64,000 nucleotides of DNA. It comes from Phialocephala subalpina (Eukaryota; Ascomycota; Leotiomycetes; Helotiales; Mollisiaceae). The notes under the pieces are model-generated. The model ran no database searches. It saw only the letters and a program-made list of their open reading frames with translations, and was not told where the DNA came from. Positions 44,866 through 55,839 of the stretch are shown in pieces (position 1 is the first letter of the stretch; every line of letters begins with the position of its first letter). Where the stretch lies: assembly GCA_900073065.1 (NCBI GenBank), contig FJOG01000005.1, positions 558,001 through 622,000 of the forward strand, read 5' to 3'. The translations under genes and the position numbers were made by a program.

Positions 44866-46591
44866 CTACGAGGTGCCACCACGCCGCCGTCTGCCTCTGC
44901 TTGGACCTTCTGGTCTCTGTGAGAGCACTTCTCGGAGCTGCGGATCGTCTTTATCCTTATCCACGTGATGCACTCTAACATGTCTGTTTCATGAGTCAGT
45001 ATTGTGTTGTTGACATTGACCCACTTCCAGCCGGACTTTGTCATACCTTTGAAGATTGTCCGGTCTTGGGTATTTGTGTTCTCGATCTGGGCAGAACGGG
45101 CAAACATAACCAGGCGAATCATGTACTAATCCATGCCTAATCATTTCGTTCTTCCTCTTGAAGCCTTTGCCACCTTCACTTCGTGGACAGCCCTTAACGC
45201 TACAATAGTGCGGTCGGTTCGACGAATGTACGTTGGCGTGAGAATTCAAAAGGTACTATTTATGTCAGATTCTCATTACGGACATTAGAAGCTGCTTTCT
45301 TTAAACTCACCTGAGTCTGAAATGGTTGCGCAGTGCAACCAGGATATGTGCACTGGAAACCACCAATTTGTGGATTTGTCATGTTATCAATGCTCATACG
45401 GTCGATACCCATGGTGGCAGGCGTTGATCCAGACTGATCAGTGCTGGGTGTTTCAGTATTGCTACTGCTATAGTCGGCCGGACTAGGATATTGATGTCCA
45501 TCGGTCTGGGACGGCCTCCGATGGCTATTCGCAAAAGAGTAGAAATGTCCTCTGCCCGGCGATGGTAATTCTCTCCGGAAAGTATCATTTGGTGATTTCG
45601 GTGGTGATCCATGACCTGGCACAGCTGAGAACCGTGGCGGCGGCCTTCCAGGAGGAGATTGTGAAAAGCCGGAGTCGCTAGCAGAAGGAGGCTCTGGAAG
45701 GTGGCTGAGGTCTCCGAGCTGGTCAGATATCGATGGCAAAGTGATTTGTTGACCAGACCCGTTTCCATTCGTGAGACCAGACTGTGGTAAAGCATGAAGA
45801 ATCGGAGGCAATTCTCCAGCACCCCCAGAAGGAGATGTCGGCATCTCACGCTTGATCGCAACGTCTGGGGAGCGCGCGCCTTGTCCATCCGCGTATAAAG
45901 TTGTAATAGACGGTATCGTTAATTTCACGCCCTCCATTTGCTCTGGCTCAGATTGCGGTGGCAGCATTCTTGGTAACGATCCCTCCGCTGGTGCAGATTT
46001 TGCTGGTTCCTCTGGAGTGGCATGCGCCGTCTGACTTGTTGCCGCCATTGCACGAGCAGCGAGTGCTTCCAAGTCGAAGCCGTTCTCCTCCACGGGAGCT
46101 TGATTCGACTCTGTCGGAGGTGTCGCAGCCTTCTCTGGTATCGCTGCTGTCGCGAGTAGCTGTTTCTCTGCCGCGACATCATCATCTGTCGTCGCATCCT
46201 TGTCGGCCATGTCCTCATCCTCGGTCACAACCTCGTCTTTCTCCTCGACCGTAACTGCGACCCCTCCCTTCGCAGGCTCTTCTACCTCATTATCAAACGC
46301 CAGCGGCTGTTGTCCCGCGTCGCGCGCGATATCAGAATGTTTTCCTCCAGCCATGAATGACACCAAAACCGCATCGCCCTGACTCGGGTGGTATTTTGGT
46401 CGAGAAGGACCTTTGCGACTTGGCGAACCAGGACTGGATTCGGGACTGTCTGAAGGGATTGGCACAGTGGGCGGCGGACTCGGCGAGGGTTCGTAGCTGA
46501 CTTTCATCGGTTTGAGTAGAGGAGATCTCTGCCCAACATCATCAGGATCGTATATGTCGTCGGTGCGAGAATGATTGTCGACGGATGTCAT
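44866..46591 (-). CDS. C2H2 zinc-finger protein, uncharacterised
   Basis: Three exons: 46591-45311, 45255-45047 and 44983-44866, giving 535 aa. Donors are GTGAGT and GTATGA, all phases close. The first 400 residues are disordered: Pro/Ser blocks, a Glu/Asp-rich stretch around EVEEPAKGGVAVTVEEKDEV, and Gln and Pro-rich parts. Three zinc fingers occupy the C-terminus. Finger 1 is CTYPGCTAQPFQTQ|YLLNSHANVH, read across splice 1. Finger 2 is CSVKGCPRSEGGKGFKRKNE ending MIRHGLVH. Finger 3 is CPFCPDREHKYPRPDNLQR|HVRVHH, read across splice 2. A basic tail (SQRPEGPSRGRRRRGG) ends the protein. I recognise the finger region as conserved in filamentous ascomycetes but not a named gene. It is probably a DNA-binding regulator; targets unknown. 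Confidence 0.85.
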
Positions 46592-49500
46592 CTCTCAAAT
46601 CGCCATCTGAAGCGCGCCAAATGGGAATTGGACTGCGGACGGTGACTACGGCGGGTAATCACAGCATAATCAGCCAGACGAACGGCAAGCTTGCAGATGG
46701 ACGGGTACGGATGGAATCCTTGGGAGGAGGGAGGTAGGGGGAGGAGAGCTCGTCGAGGACCAGGACAAAAAGCGGAGAGGGGAGACGGGGTATCAAGGTT
46801 GGGTCTGGGTCTGGGCCTAGAGAGCGAGGCTCGTAAGTGATAAACTCTAGGCGAGCGCAGGAAATTGGGTCGAGTTGGGGTACGCAGCGCTGGGAGTGAG
46901 GCGTGTGTCTATTGAGATATTCAGAGGCTAGCGGGGATGGCAGTGCGACGGGGGGGGCAGAACAACGGCGGGGAGCAGCAAGCTTGGGACGACAAAGAAG
47001 GGTGCCGAGGGCGCGAATCAATAAGGACAACGGATGCGGTGAGGATCTAGTAGAATGGAAGAGGTGAGTGCAGAAGCAGAAGAGGACGGGGACTCGGGCG
47101 ATGAGGAGCGAAAGGATAAAGGATGGGAAAGGATAGGAAACGAAAGAGACACGGGAGGCAGCGTCCCAGAGGCGCAAAAAAATGTTATGGGTCTGCGAAC
47201 GACTCGACGAAGGTCGGTGGCAGCGATCGCTTCAACGTGGGGATGGCACACTCAAACACAGCCTCAATCCCAGGGTCTACGGAGTAGTGCCGTGTCAAAA
47301 GATTGCGGATACGCCATCACGGTGCGCACTTCTCCCCACCGACGACGCATATCAAAAATCGCACGGGAGGCGACGCCGTAGCATAATTGACTCTAGTTGT
47401 GGCTTCCATGTCGACGGCGAGGGCGAGCCATGGAGCCATGGAGCCATGAAGCCATGCTCAAAAATGCGGCGAAGACCATCTCGTCTCTGCAGGCCACACC
47501 AAACAAGACTGACTGGACTAACCTTACTGCCACGAGAAAGCACGTTGGGTATGGAAAACGCCGCACCAAGATGCAACCGTGGTTTTCTACTGGATCGTGT
47601 CCTCATTTCGCCTCATCCCATGCCATCCCCGAGCCATGCTTCCATCCCTCGATGTCCCCCCGTCTGGTGGGGAGACTTGGACACGGAGCTTCACTCTGCG
47701 CTCCAAGGCCATTTTCGACGTCGGAGCCTGAGCCTCCAACTGCATTCCAAGGTTGCTAGTGAAGGCTAAATGACTGCGTGCTGCTGCACCTCCAGATATT
47801 CCCCTCCTCTCCTCGAGAATTGGGAGATCACGAGTTCTATCCAGGTCCAATCGAACGACGCTGCAAGAAAGCAGAGGATGCGCTTGATGGCCACGTCTAC
47901 ATTTATTTCTGGATTCTCTTCTCCTGTGACTCGCCGACGCGCAGAGTCAACGTAAGAGGGACTTCTATGTATATCTACCCATCGTGTTTGGACTTCCTGG
48001 CGACCTTTCGTCAGCACCACATCGAAGACTCACGACTCAGAGCGCATGCCAGTGATAGTATCGCGCGGTAAGGGACTGTACTAAGCAGCAGTATTTCATG
48101 CGCAAAGATACTCGTTGAGCGCCATTCCCTCTTCACCTGCTGCTCCTGGCCTGGGGCCTGCACTTTCCATCTGCAGCATCACGGATTCAGAGCCTGAGCC
48201 GTTTGGACAAAGTTCACAGGCCAGTCAGATGCGGCTAGCAAGTCGCCGCAATCAACCTGAGCCTCATCATTTGTGGACACGCGAGACACCACCTCGACAC
48301 CACAACGCCGCTGACCAACGACCGACGGCCGGCGAGAGGTGTGGGAGGAACATGGCCACACGCCCTGCTCTACGGTCGCATCGTCTGACCCGAATGCACC
48401 GCAGAGGTTTTACAGGACGAGAGCGACGTGACCAGCCGCAGCGAGGGCGACATCCCAGAAGATTTGACTTTTCTTCCATCTGCCACATCTGCCGCGACTG
48501 ACATATCGAAGGGTGCGCTAAGCTGCTGAGTACCGAGGGCTGAACGATGAGAGATGAGCTCCCCGAGGATGGCCGTGGACGCTTACTGGCAGTGGCAAGA
48601 GCGCAGACTTGAAGTGGAATCATGGTATGCTTTGCGAGCAGGGCAAGTGAAGCAGCCAACGGGATAGCATGGAGAGGCGAGAAAGTTTGGAAGGGCACTG
48701 CTAGATTTCGCTCTCCCTTTGTGAGTGGTGGAGTGTGGGACAGCCTTGAGATCCTGCGAGTGTCCCGTTGGATCCTCGGGTAAAAGATCCAGTTATCCAA
48801 TGCGGTCCAATACGGCGTGGTGCAACCTCACTTCTCAGGCCTGAAGTGTCTATGCACGTGCGGCCGGAGCACGTCCCACATCCCTCGATCGCCGACTTCA
48901 CTTCCCCAGTCTCACTCACCTTTTGCTTTTCAGCGCATCAGCAACGTCTTTCCCTGTCAGTTCCCTCTCAGCTGAATGGGCTGCTTATCTCAAGTCCATT
49001 ATCAGTTTTGCGAGCTTCATTTCTGGCATTTTCATTCGTGGAGAACTTTCTCAAGATTTCGGACATTGAGTCTGAGACATTGTAGTGCCTGCACATTTCA
49101 GCCGCAGCTTGCGTTACACGAGCTCAATTGGCAGTCGCAATACGTCCAAGCTCAAATGCAATGAGGGATTTCCGAGATCTGTTGATCAGAGACTTGGGTA
49201 CTTCAGATACGTCTCACAGGCCATCAATATCAGAAAGGGGTAACTTTCTCTTGAATTGGAATACATGAGATTTATTTGCAATCTATGAAGAACACATTAC
49301 TGAATCTATGTTGGCAGTAGCCTTTTTGACATTCACATACTCGCTCTATGTCCACCAGGCAGTTCTTGAAGAGTTTCTGGACCCTCAATCAAGTCTCCTT
49401 CATGTAGAGTAGTCTTACATAAGAGATTCCAAAGATACTTTTGAATAAGAGGGACTAGTAAGAGCGCCTTATATTGCTATATGGAGAAAGCAGACTTCTT

Positions 49501-49655
49501 GGAAGGAGCGCCAAGGCCCAACGGGATGTTGGGGGTCCAGCTCAACACCTTCCTTTCAATGATGTTCTGCCTTCTTCTCCAAAGCTTCCTCCCTTCTGTC
49601 ACTCGTCTTTCACTATTCTCGGATTCAATCTCTGCCCTCCGCCCTCAACTCCGAA
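46592..49655. other. Gene-poor region
   Basis: About 3 kb of GC-richer DNA with many short overlapping frames on both strands (for example 47182-47769 plus and 48267-48800 minus), none with recognisable domains or splice structure. The first part is probably the leader and promoter of the zinc-finger gene. A tandem 8-mer occurs at 47425-47456. From 48900 onward the base composition becomes more AT-rich. Confidence 0.5.
47425..47456 (+). repeat. Short tandem repeat, four copies of an 8-mer
   Basis: GAGCCATG occurs three times in direct succession, followed by a fourth copy with the first base changed (AAGCCATG). Total length is 32 bases. It lies in non-coding DNA and is a simple microsatellite-like repeat. 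Confidence 0.8.
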
Positions 49656-49968
49656 TTGTTTCTTCCTCTCGCATACTACAATCAACCTCAACGTCACGCT
49701 TTCCTTCTCGGGTATGACCATCGCGAGTCCATATATGGCCCCGGCCCGACACATTTCAAAGGGGAGCTGAGTGAAAATGCTAAAGGAAGATTCATCGAGT
49801 ACGTTCACTCCGAGCTACGCTTAATCATCGCTAATAATTGGCAGGCACAACAATGTGACAACTCGTCTTCCCTTCGCGGAATTGACAAGCAATGCAGCTG
49901 TTCCCACCGCAGCCGTCAAATGGCGTGCACCGAATCATTCATCGAGGAAGCTGAAGGATCTGTCATGA
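49656..49968 (+). CDS. Possible cryptic gene (fragment) with one good intron
   Basis: The plus strand has an intron-like piece at 49799-49844 (donor GTACGT, branch CTAAT, acceptor GGCAG, 46 nt). Removing it joins GELSENAKGRFIE to HNNVTTRLPFAELTSNAAV and a basic end WRAPNHSSRKLKDLS with a TGA at 49966-49968. The joined frame reads like real protein, better than either unspliced frame. No ATG lies upstream in that frame, so a further exon is needed. A possible one would use donor GTATGA near 49711 and acceptor AAAG before GGGAGC. No family is recognised; it could be a remnant. Confidence 0.3.
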
Positions 49969-51511
49969 GACGTACTTGTGCATCGACACCTTCTGAAATA
50001 GCCAGTTCTAATCGAGAGGAGGGGCCCGGAAATGTTTCACAGAGTGCTGGTTCTCGTGCGATCAAGTATGGTAACGTCGGAGGAAAGGAACCCAAGAGAC
50101 GGGCCTCTCCCGCGGTAGCAGAGGATAGATGATAGACGCAGCGATGGTGGAAGAGAGGAGAGAGACCGAGTATCAGACAAGAGGCGAGGAGAAGCTAAGA
50201 AAGACGGGGGTTTCAGGGGAGTCGCACAAGCGTTGTGATGAAGATAACGACCGCGAGGGTGAGAGTGCAAGCGAGGAAGGAGCAGGGCAGCAAGTAGCAT
50301 GGGGCTCAAGAGGGAACAAGAACGGCAAAGAGAATTGTGAACAATGCAGGAGATACGGTCCGGTCTGCGAGTGCTACAGGATTGGAGCATCGACCTTAAA
50401 AAATCTCAGCTAGTAGTATAAGATGTCACATCCAATGAAAGCCACTCGCAAACTTAAAAGCGCAACCACACGTTCCCTCGGGGCATGAAAATCCCACCAG
50501 AAAAAGGGGGCAAACCGCAATAGAAAAGGTAGCGAAAATTGACACCAAAATCATGGTTTCTCGACTTCCGATTAGGGAAGTACAGAGATCATGAAGGTAT
50601 TGTCAGTTTCCCCTCTGGATTAGGGAGGACTTTTACGATTTTACAAATTCGAACTTCTTGTTTTTTCCCCCCTTAAGTTGATTTAGGATTCTCTGAGTAT
50701 TTCCTTTAGAATGTGTTTATCTAAATTTATATGAGACTTTGCAAGTCGGGGTTGGGGTGTGTCAGGAGGCCGATGGGAAGTTGATGACTCCTTGATGGGA
50801 TGAAAGGGGTGACAGGTACTCCACTTGATAGCGGATCTTAAATCGAAACGTACTGAAATCGAGGGAAATTGAGATCAAACTCATTTAAAGAAAGCTTGTG
50901 CGTCCACTGTTCGGGATGAGAATGCCTGGACTGGCACCTTGTCTTAAAGTCCCTCGCTACTAGAGAAGTTGAAATCAGATCCCAGTCAAAACTTGGAAAA
51001 GTTTAAACCAAAACAGCCTTAAGGCAAGGAACAGGAACTTGCAGTATGAATAAATGTTGTTTTCTCTATAATTTCTCCACTCCTCGAGTCGTTCGATGAC
51101 TTGGAAGAAAAGTCCTCGAATCTTGATCCGCTGAGGCCCATCATGTGTCAAAGGGCTTTTAGCGAGTCTTGTACGAGGAGAGATTTTGAGTGTCTGGGAT
51201 TTGACTAGGCAGAAGAACAAAATCAGATGCTTAGATTCAAGATTTATAACATAATGCAGTCTTTGACCTGGGAACAACTTGTCTTACAAAAAGAAAACGG
51301 TGTTGCATGTTTGGACCCCAGTCCGACAGGAGTATCCTCGAATGTCCCTACTTTCTTTGGGCTTTGCCAAGACAGATATGAACAGTAAGAAAACCGAGTC
51401 TCGAGGTATCATAGTCATCAGAGTATTTTTAGGTCTACTTAGACCATTCAAATCTTGGCACACAGTACACAGAAACAACAAGATAGATGTGGACTTTGGC
51501 AAGAGAAACAT
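49969..51511. other. AT-rich gene-free interval
   Basis: Opposed frames at 50037-50390 (minus) and 50129-50413 (plus) are shadows of each other and purine-rich on one strand. From 50414 to 51511 the DNA is AT-rich with homopolymer runs such as TTTTTTCCCCCC near 50660. No coding signal is convincing. Confidence 0.5.
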
Positions 51512-52396
51512 TTATGGAGAACCCAACTTCCTAAAATAAACACTACTAATTGTCTGTCCCTTCCTCCCCCCATAGCTGAAACTCTTATACTTAATCGTAT
51601 CCTTATACTCCAACTCCCCACCCTCAAACCAACCCCTCAATTCCTCCTCCGTCCAATTACAGCTCGTAACTAGAAATATCCCACCTGCCCTGATCAACGG
51701 CACAACTCTCTCCTTATACCCCTCGCATATCCTTTTCCCTTGCTCATCTTTCTCTTCAGAAAGACTGATAGCATCAAACGTCCCCTTATCAAGTATCACA
51801 TCCCAACCTTTCTCATTCTTCCCCTCAAGTACTACTCTGGCAGGATCTTGGCTCATAAGATCCCACCACTTGAACTCCACCTCCCTCCCTCCATCAGCCG
51901 ATGACGACTCACCGAAGCCCTTACTTTCTGCTATCCGTTTCGCAAACTCAACACTCCGTTCCGAATAATCGACTCCCAGCATCCTACCTCTCCATCCCTC
52001 TTCCTCACCATCTTCATCCCCTCTCAAACTAAATAAAAAATGTCCATTTCCCGTCCCTAGATCTAGGAACGAACAGTTTTCTCTCGTGATATCTGAGCCT
52101 AGGATATGGTTGTCGCAAATTTGTTCAGAGAGGAAGGAGAGGATTTTGTCTTCAGCTGAGGAGTCGTCGAACCAGACTGTTCCTTCGTCGGTGGGGTCGA
52201 GGGAGTGGTTTGTTATTTCGGTTGCGTAGAGATTATCCCAGCTGCGAAGATGAAAGCAGGTTAGAAGTGAGGACTTTGTATGCTGAGAGAGGAATAGGAG
52301 AAGGATAGAATGTTTGGGAGCTGGGACTCACTACTCTTTTGTGCCGAGCTTAGAGGGCTCGAGGTGAATGGGTTTAGGTGGGAGCTCGGCGGACAT
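51512..52396 (-). CDS. EFM4: Protein-lysine methyltransferase Efm4 (See1/METTL10 family)
   Basis: Two exons: 52396-52332 and 52241-51512, giving 264 aa from MSAELPPKPIHLE. A Met 13 codons upstream (52435) is less likely. The 90-nt intron uses GTGAGT and TTCGCAG, and the splice makes SKLGTKEYWDNLYATE, the conserved family start. The seven-beta-strand SAM fold shows motif I FLDLGTGNGHFLF, then LGVDYSERSVEFAKRIAE, motif IV LDKGTFDAISLS, and RAGGIFLVTSCNWTEEEL. In yeast Efm4 methylates a lysine of elongation factor eEF1A in the cytosol. Substrate here is inferred. A Gly/Glu-rich loop (GDEDGEEEGWRG) is inserted between motif I and the next strand. Confidence 0.93.
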
Positions 52397-52781
52397 AATG
52401 ATTGTCTGAGGTAATCGTGCCAAGGAGACTGTCATCTTGAGTTGCGTGACGCCGCCGTGATGCGAACACAAGCTTTGTTCACAGCTGGCAGGGAAGTTTG
52501 GAAGGAAGATCATCTCAAAATTGAGTTGACAATCACTGGCAGAATAAATTGCCCCGCACCAAAAGTGGGAGCGGTGACAAGTGATATTTCACGTGGGAGC
52601 AGCAACTCTGGGGTATTTTTTTGTCATTCACGTTATTGTACAGAAAGCTCGTAAAAGAAAGAGACTATGCTGGTATTCTGCCCTGTTCTAGAACAATAGA
52701 CAGCTAAGCCTCCAAGTTCAGGCACAACCATAAGCCCAAAACAATGCATTTTCCCATCGAAAGTGCTCTTTATTATCTCAT
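52397..52781. other. Interval between EFM4 start and PP2A-A stop
   Basis: 385 bp holding the EFM4 promoter and the 3' untranslated region of the PP2A scaffold gene. No further feature is seen. Confidence 0.4.
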
Positions 52782-54995
52782 CTATGATGTATTCATTGGG
52801 TCGCCAGAAATCGAAGCAGCTGCAGTCGTAGCAAAGAAACGCACGTCAACGTCAGTATCCTGCTGCAGCTTCTCTAGATTCGGAGCAATTCTCTCTTCAA
52901 TGAGCACTTGGCCCTTAGATGAAGGAGGAGCCGAATTGCCAGACTTCTCCAACGAGAAAATGGTTCCCTCGTCAGGAAGACGCTTGAGAACAGAGATTAA
53001 CTCGCCGTACGACTTTGCAACGTTGAAACGGATGTTGGGGATTTCGTCAGCGACAAGCTTGTCCATCATGGGAAGGATAGACTTCGAGACCACATCCAGA
53101 CTGACGACAGTTGCAAGGGTCTAAAAGAATTAGCATGGTTTTTAGAAAGATAGTTCAGAGACTTACTGTAATTGCAAAGCAGGTGGTCATTCTGTAAAGG
53201 TAGTTGGGATGAGCACCCATCGCCATAACCTTGGGAATGATGGCCTCGTTTGCCCACTCAACACCAAAGACTTCTGTGAGCTTCTTGAGGTTGTGTGTTG
53301 CCGCCTCACGAATAGAGAAGACGGTATCGCCCAACCAACCCATGCAGAGTGCTGCAAGCTTCTCGTCAAAGAACTTGACACCCAGTTGACTCGCCAGGAG
53401 AGGGATGTATTCAATGATGGCTAGTCGGACTCTCCATTGCTTGTCTTCTGCGAGCTGAACGATGGCGGGGAGGAGGGATTGTGAAAGGAGTTCGATGCCG
53501 ATAACTGGTATTGTCAGCTGATTGAACCGAGACATCTTCAGAGTCAACAAACCTTGATTAACGAGCTCGAGCTTTGAGATGATGTGCAAGCGGACATCAG
53601 GGAACTCATCCTTCAGCATTTGAAGGAACATGGGAAGGAGATGGTCGATAGTTCTACCATATTCGTCAGTGAAGCTCGTGTGAAAATAAGAGGTACATAC
53701 TCTTGCTTGCCAAGGATCGGAGCGAGGCCACTGATTTGAGTTCCAAGCGCAGCACGGACGTGTTGAGATGTATCAGACACAAGGTCCTCAACTGTCGTCA
53801 TGATGTCGTTTAGAAGTGTTGTTCTGTCAACCAACTTGCAGAAACCTGAAACTCTGTTAGCATGATTGGGCGACATGATCGAATAAGAAACATACCAGGA
53901 ATTTGCCCAGCAATTGCTGTCCGAACTTCGGCCTCGCTGTCTTTGAGGAGCTTGACAAAAGCAGGTACGAGATCCCTTGTGACAACTTCATCGTCGACTG
54001 CTTTTGCGATCTTTTCGAATCTGTCGGCCACCATATATCGAACCCTCCAACTTTTGTCTTCTATCAAACTCCTCAACGCCGTAAGAAGGACCCCATGACT
54101 CGACTGTTGCTCTTTGGGAACAACCTCCGCAATCGCAATCAATATTTCAACTGTCAATAACCGAACGCTGTCTTGATCATCGCTAGCAAGGTGCTGGAAA
54201 AGGGGTATCATTTCTTCGACAACGATCGTAGCTGGCATTTCCTTCACAAACTTCGCAAGATTATTCGCAGACTGTCTTCGGACCATCGGGGTTTCGTCAT
54301 GTACGAGAAGACCAAACTGTTGTCTGAGCTGCTCTTGCATTGGTGGCGAGGCTTTCTTGTATGGTACTTGGTAGAGGCCAGTTGCGGATACTTTCGAGGT
54401 GAACCAGTCGGCTTTCGAGAGTCGAATCGTGAGAGGGATGAAGTATTCTTCGACCTGCTGAGATGACAGCTCTTCGCAGATCTTATTTAGAGATTCCACA
54501 GCCTAGAGTGCATCAGTTATTGTGCAGGAGACTGGTTTCTGTGGTCATCTCACTTTCTCTCGTACCAAGGGCTCTTCAATAGCAGCGAGGTTCTCGAGAG
54601 GCGACAGCAGGACGTGACCCCATTCTGGTCCACCAACGTATTCGACGAAGTTGCCCAATTCTTCACTCAGGGCCGTAAGGACCTCATCTTCGTCTTCAAC
54701 GGATTCTGTACATTCTTCAGCGCCTTGTCACAAATGGTATGCATACCGTAGACGTACCATCTAAGAATGGAATCAGTTCGTCTCTAGTGCGCTCAGCTCC
54801 CAGCGCGAGAGCAATCGTTGAGAGACGGTGTATGGCGTTTAATCGTAAGAGAACATCATCGTGCTATGTTGACGGTGAGTAGATGCGCAGGCAAGAGCTA
54901 TGCTAGATGTTGTTGATGTGCCCAAATACCTTTAATTCATCAATGAGCACCGCTATGGGGTAGAGCTCGTCCGTCTTGTCTTGACCGTCAGACAT
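52782..54995 (-). CDS. TPD3: PP2A scaffold (A/PR65) subunit Tpd3
   Basis: Eight exons: 54995-54930, 54863-54758, 54705-54554, 54502-53896, 53845-53701, 53653-53553, 53504-53167 and 53120-52782, giving 617 aa. Donors are GTATTT, GTACGT, GTGAGA, GTATGT, GTATGT, GTTTGT and GTAAGT. All junctions close in frame. The protein is a continuous HEAT-repeat array, starting [20 protein letters not shown]. Typical repeats are [58 protein letters not shown] and [19 protein letters not shown]. The helical-repeat Asp/Val/Arg pattern is retained throughout. The scaffold holds the PP2A catalytic and regulatory B subunits and acts in cell cycle, septation and stress signalling. Length fits the family (about 590-620 aa). 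Confidence 0.96.
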
Positions 54996-55839
54996 TGTGA
55001 ATGATTCCAAAGGAGAGTTGGTGATGTATGTGAATTCGTAAGAAGGTCAGATCTGCCAGCCTTGGACCTGTTTACTCGTGGGTGTATGCAGCAAAGTTGA
55101 TCGCGTGTTGGCACGCCTAGCCTCGATCGACTTTTGCGAGGGAATCAAAGACTGTTATTCGCGGTAGGAGAAAACTTCTTTAGATATCTGCAGTTGCGAG
55201 TATTAGCAAAGATAGGCAAGGCGCGCTTAGAAGGAGCTTGATATTGTTGGAGATGTGGTGGGGGACCGAGTTGAATTATGACGGAGCTATTTCAGGAGGT
55301 GCCTTGGCCACAAGGACGCCGCAACCTCAATTGGACGTACCTGAACGGGAAAGATATTCGAGAGAAAGGAGCAGGAGGCGCTGAAAGTATGTGGCGAAGT
55401 TGGCAGACCGTATGTTGGAGAGTCCAGAATGCTCTCCAGACCGGCGGTGCGCTGTGAACCAAATTGTTGGTAACCTCAGGCGCCAACTTTTCCAAGGTTC
55501 GTAGACAGCCTTGCAGCGGGACGCACGATTTTGAGATGGTCTTCGAGTTTGACTTTGAAGTTTTATGCACCTTGAATTCCTGTTATTTTTGTGATAGAAA
55601 CTATCCGACTGTGATATTCTCGATCGAGTAGGACTAAAGTGACACTTCGGCGCCCGATTTTCTCTCCTTCGAAGCTTCAGTCACTTCGGTGCCAGTGACT
55701 CGCAATTTATTTTTCGGAACAGCTTCTTTGGAGTCATAGCCTGCGACAACCCCACGGCCCCGACTCTTAACTACACCTCGAGAGCCCACGAATATTCTGA
55801 ACCACTGCAATACAGGTGGTAGAGCCATCTGCTGCAAAA
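54996..55839. promoter_or_regulatory. Divergent promoter region, PP2A scaffold and PheRS beta
   Basis: 844 bp between start codons on opposite strands. A minus frame at 55292-55570 has no family signal. No site can be named with confidence. Confidence 0.35.

Noticed and set aside
45852..46382. Plus-strand frames of 60-98 codons inside the zinc-finger gene
   Set aside because: Shadows of the Glu/Pro-rich coding exon on the minus strand.
46659..47177. 172-codon minus-strand frame upstream of the zinc-finger gene
   Set aside because: Ser/Pro/Leu-rich translation of a CT-rich leader; likely 5' untranslated sequence of the zinc-finger gene.
47182..47769. 195-codon plus-strand frame in the gene-poor block
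   Set aside because: No domain, odd composition, and overlapping open frames in other phases of this GC-rich stretch. Probably chance.
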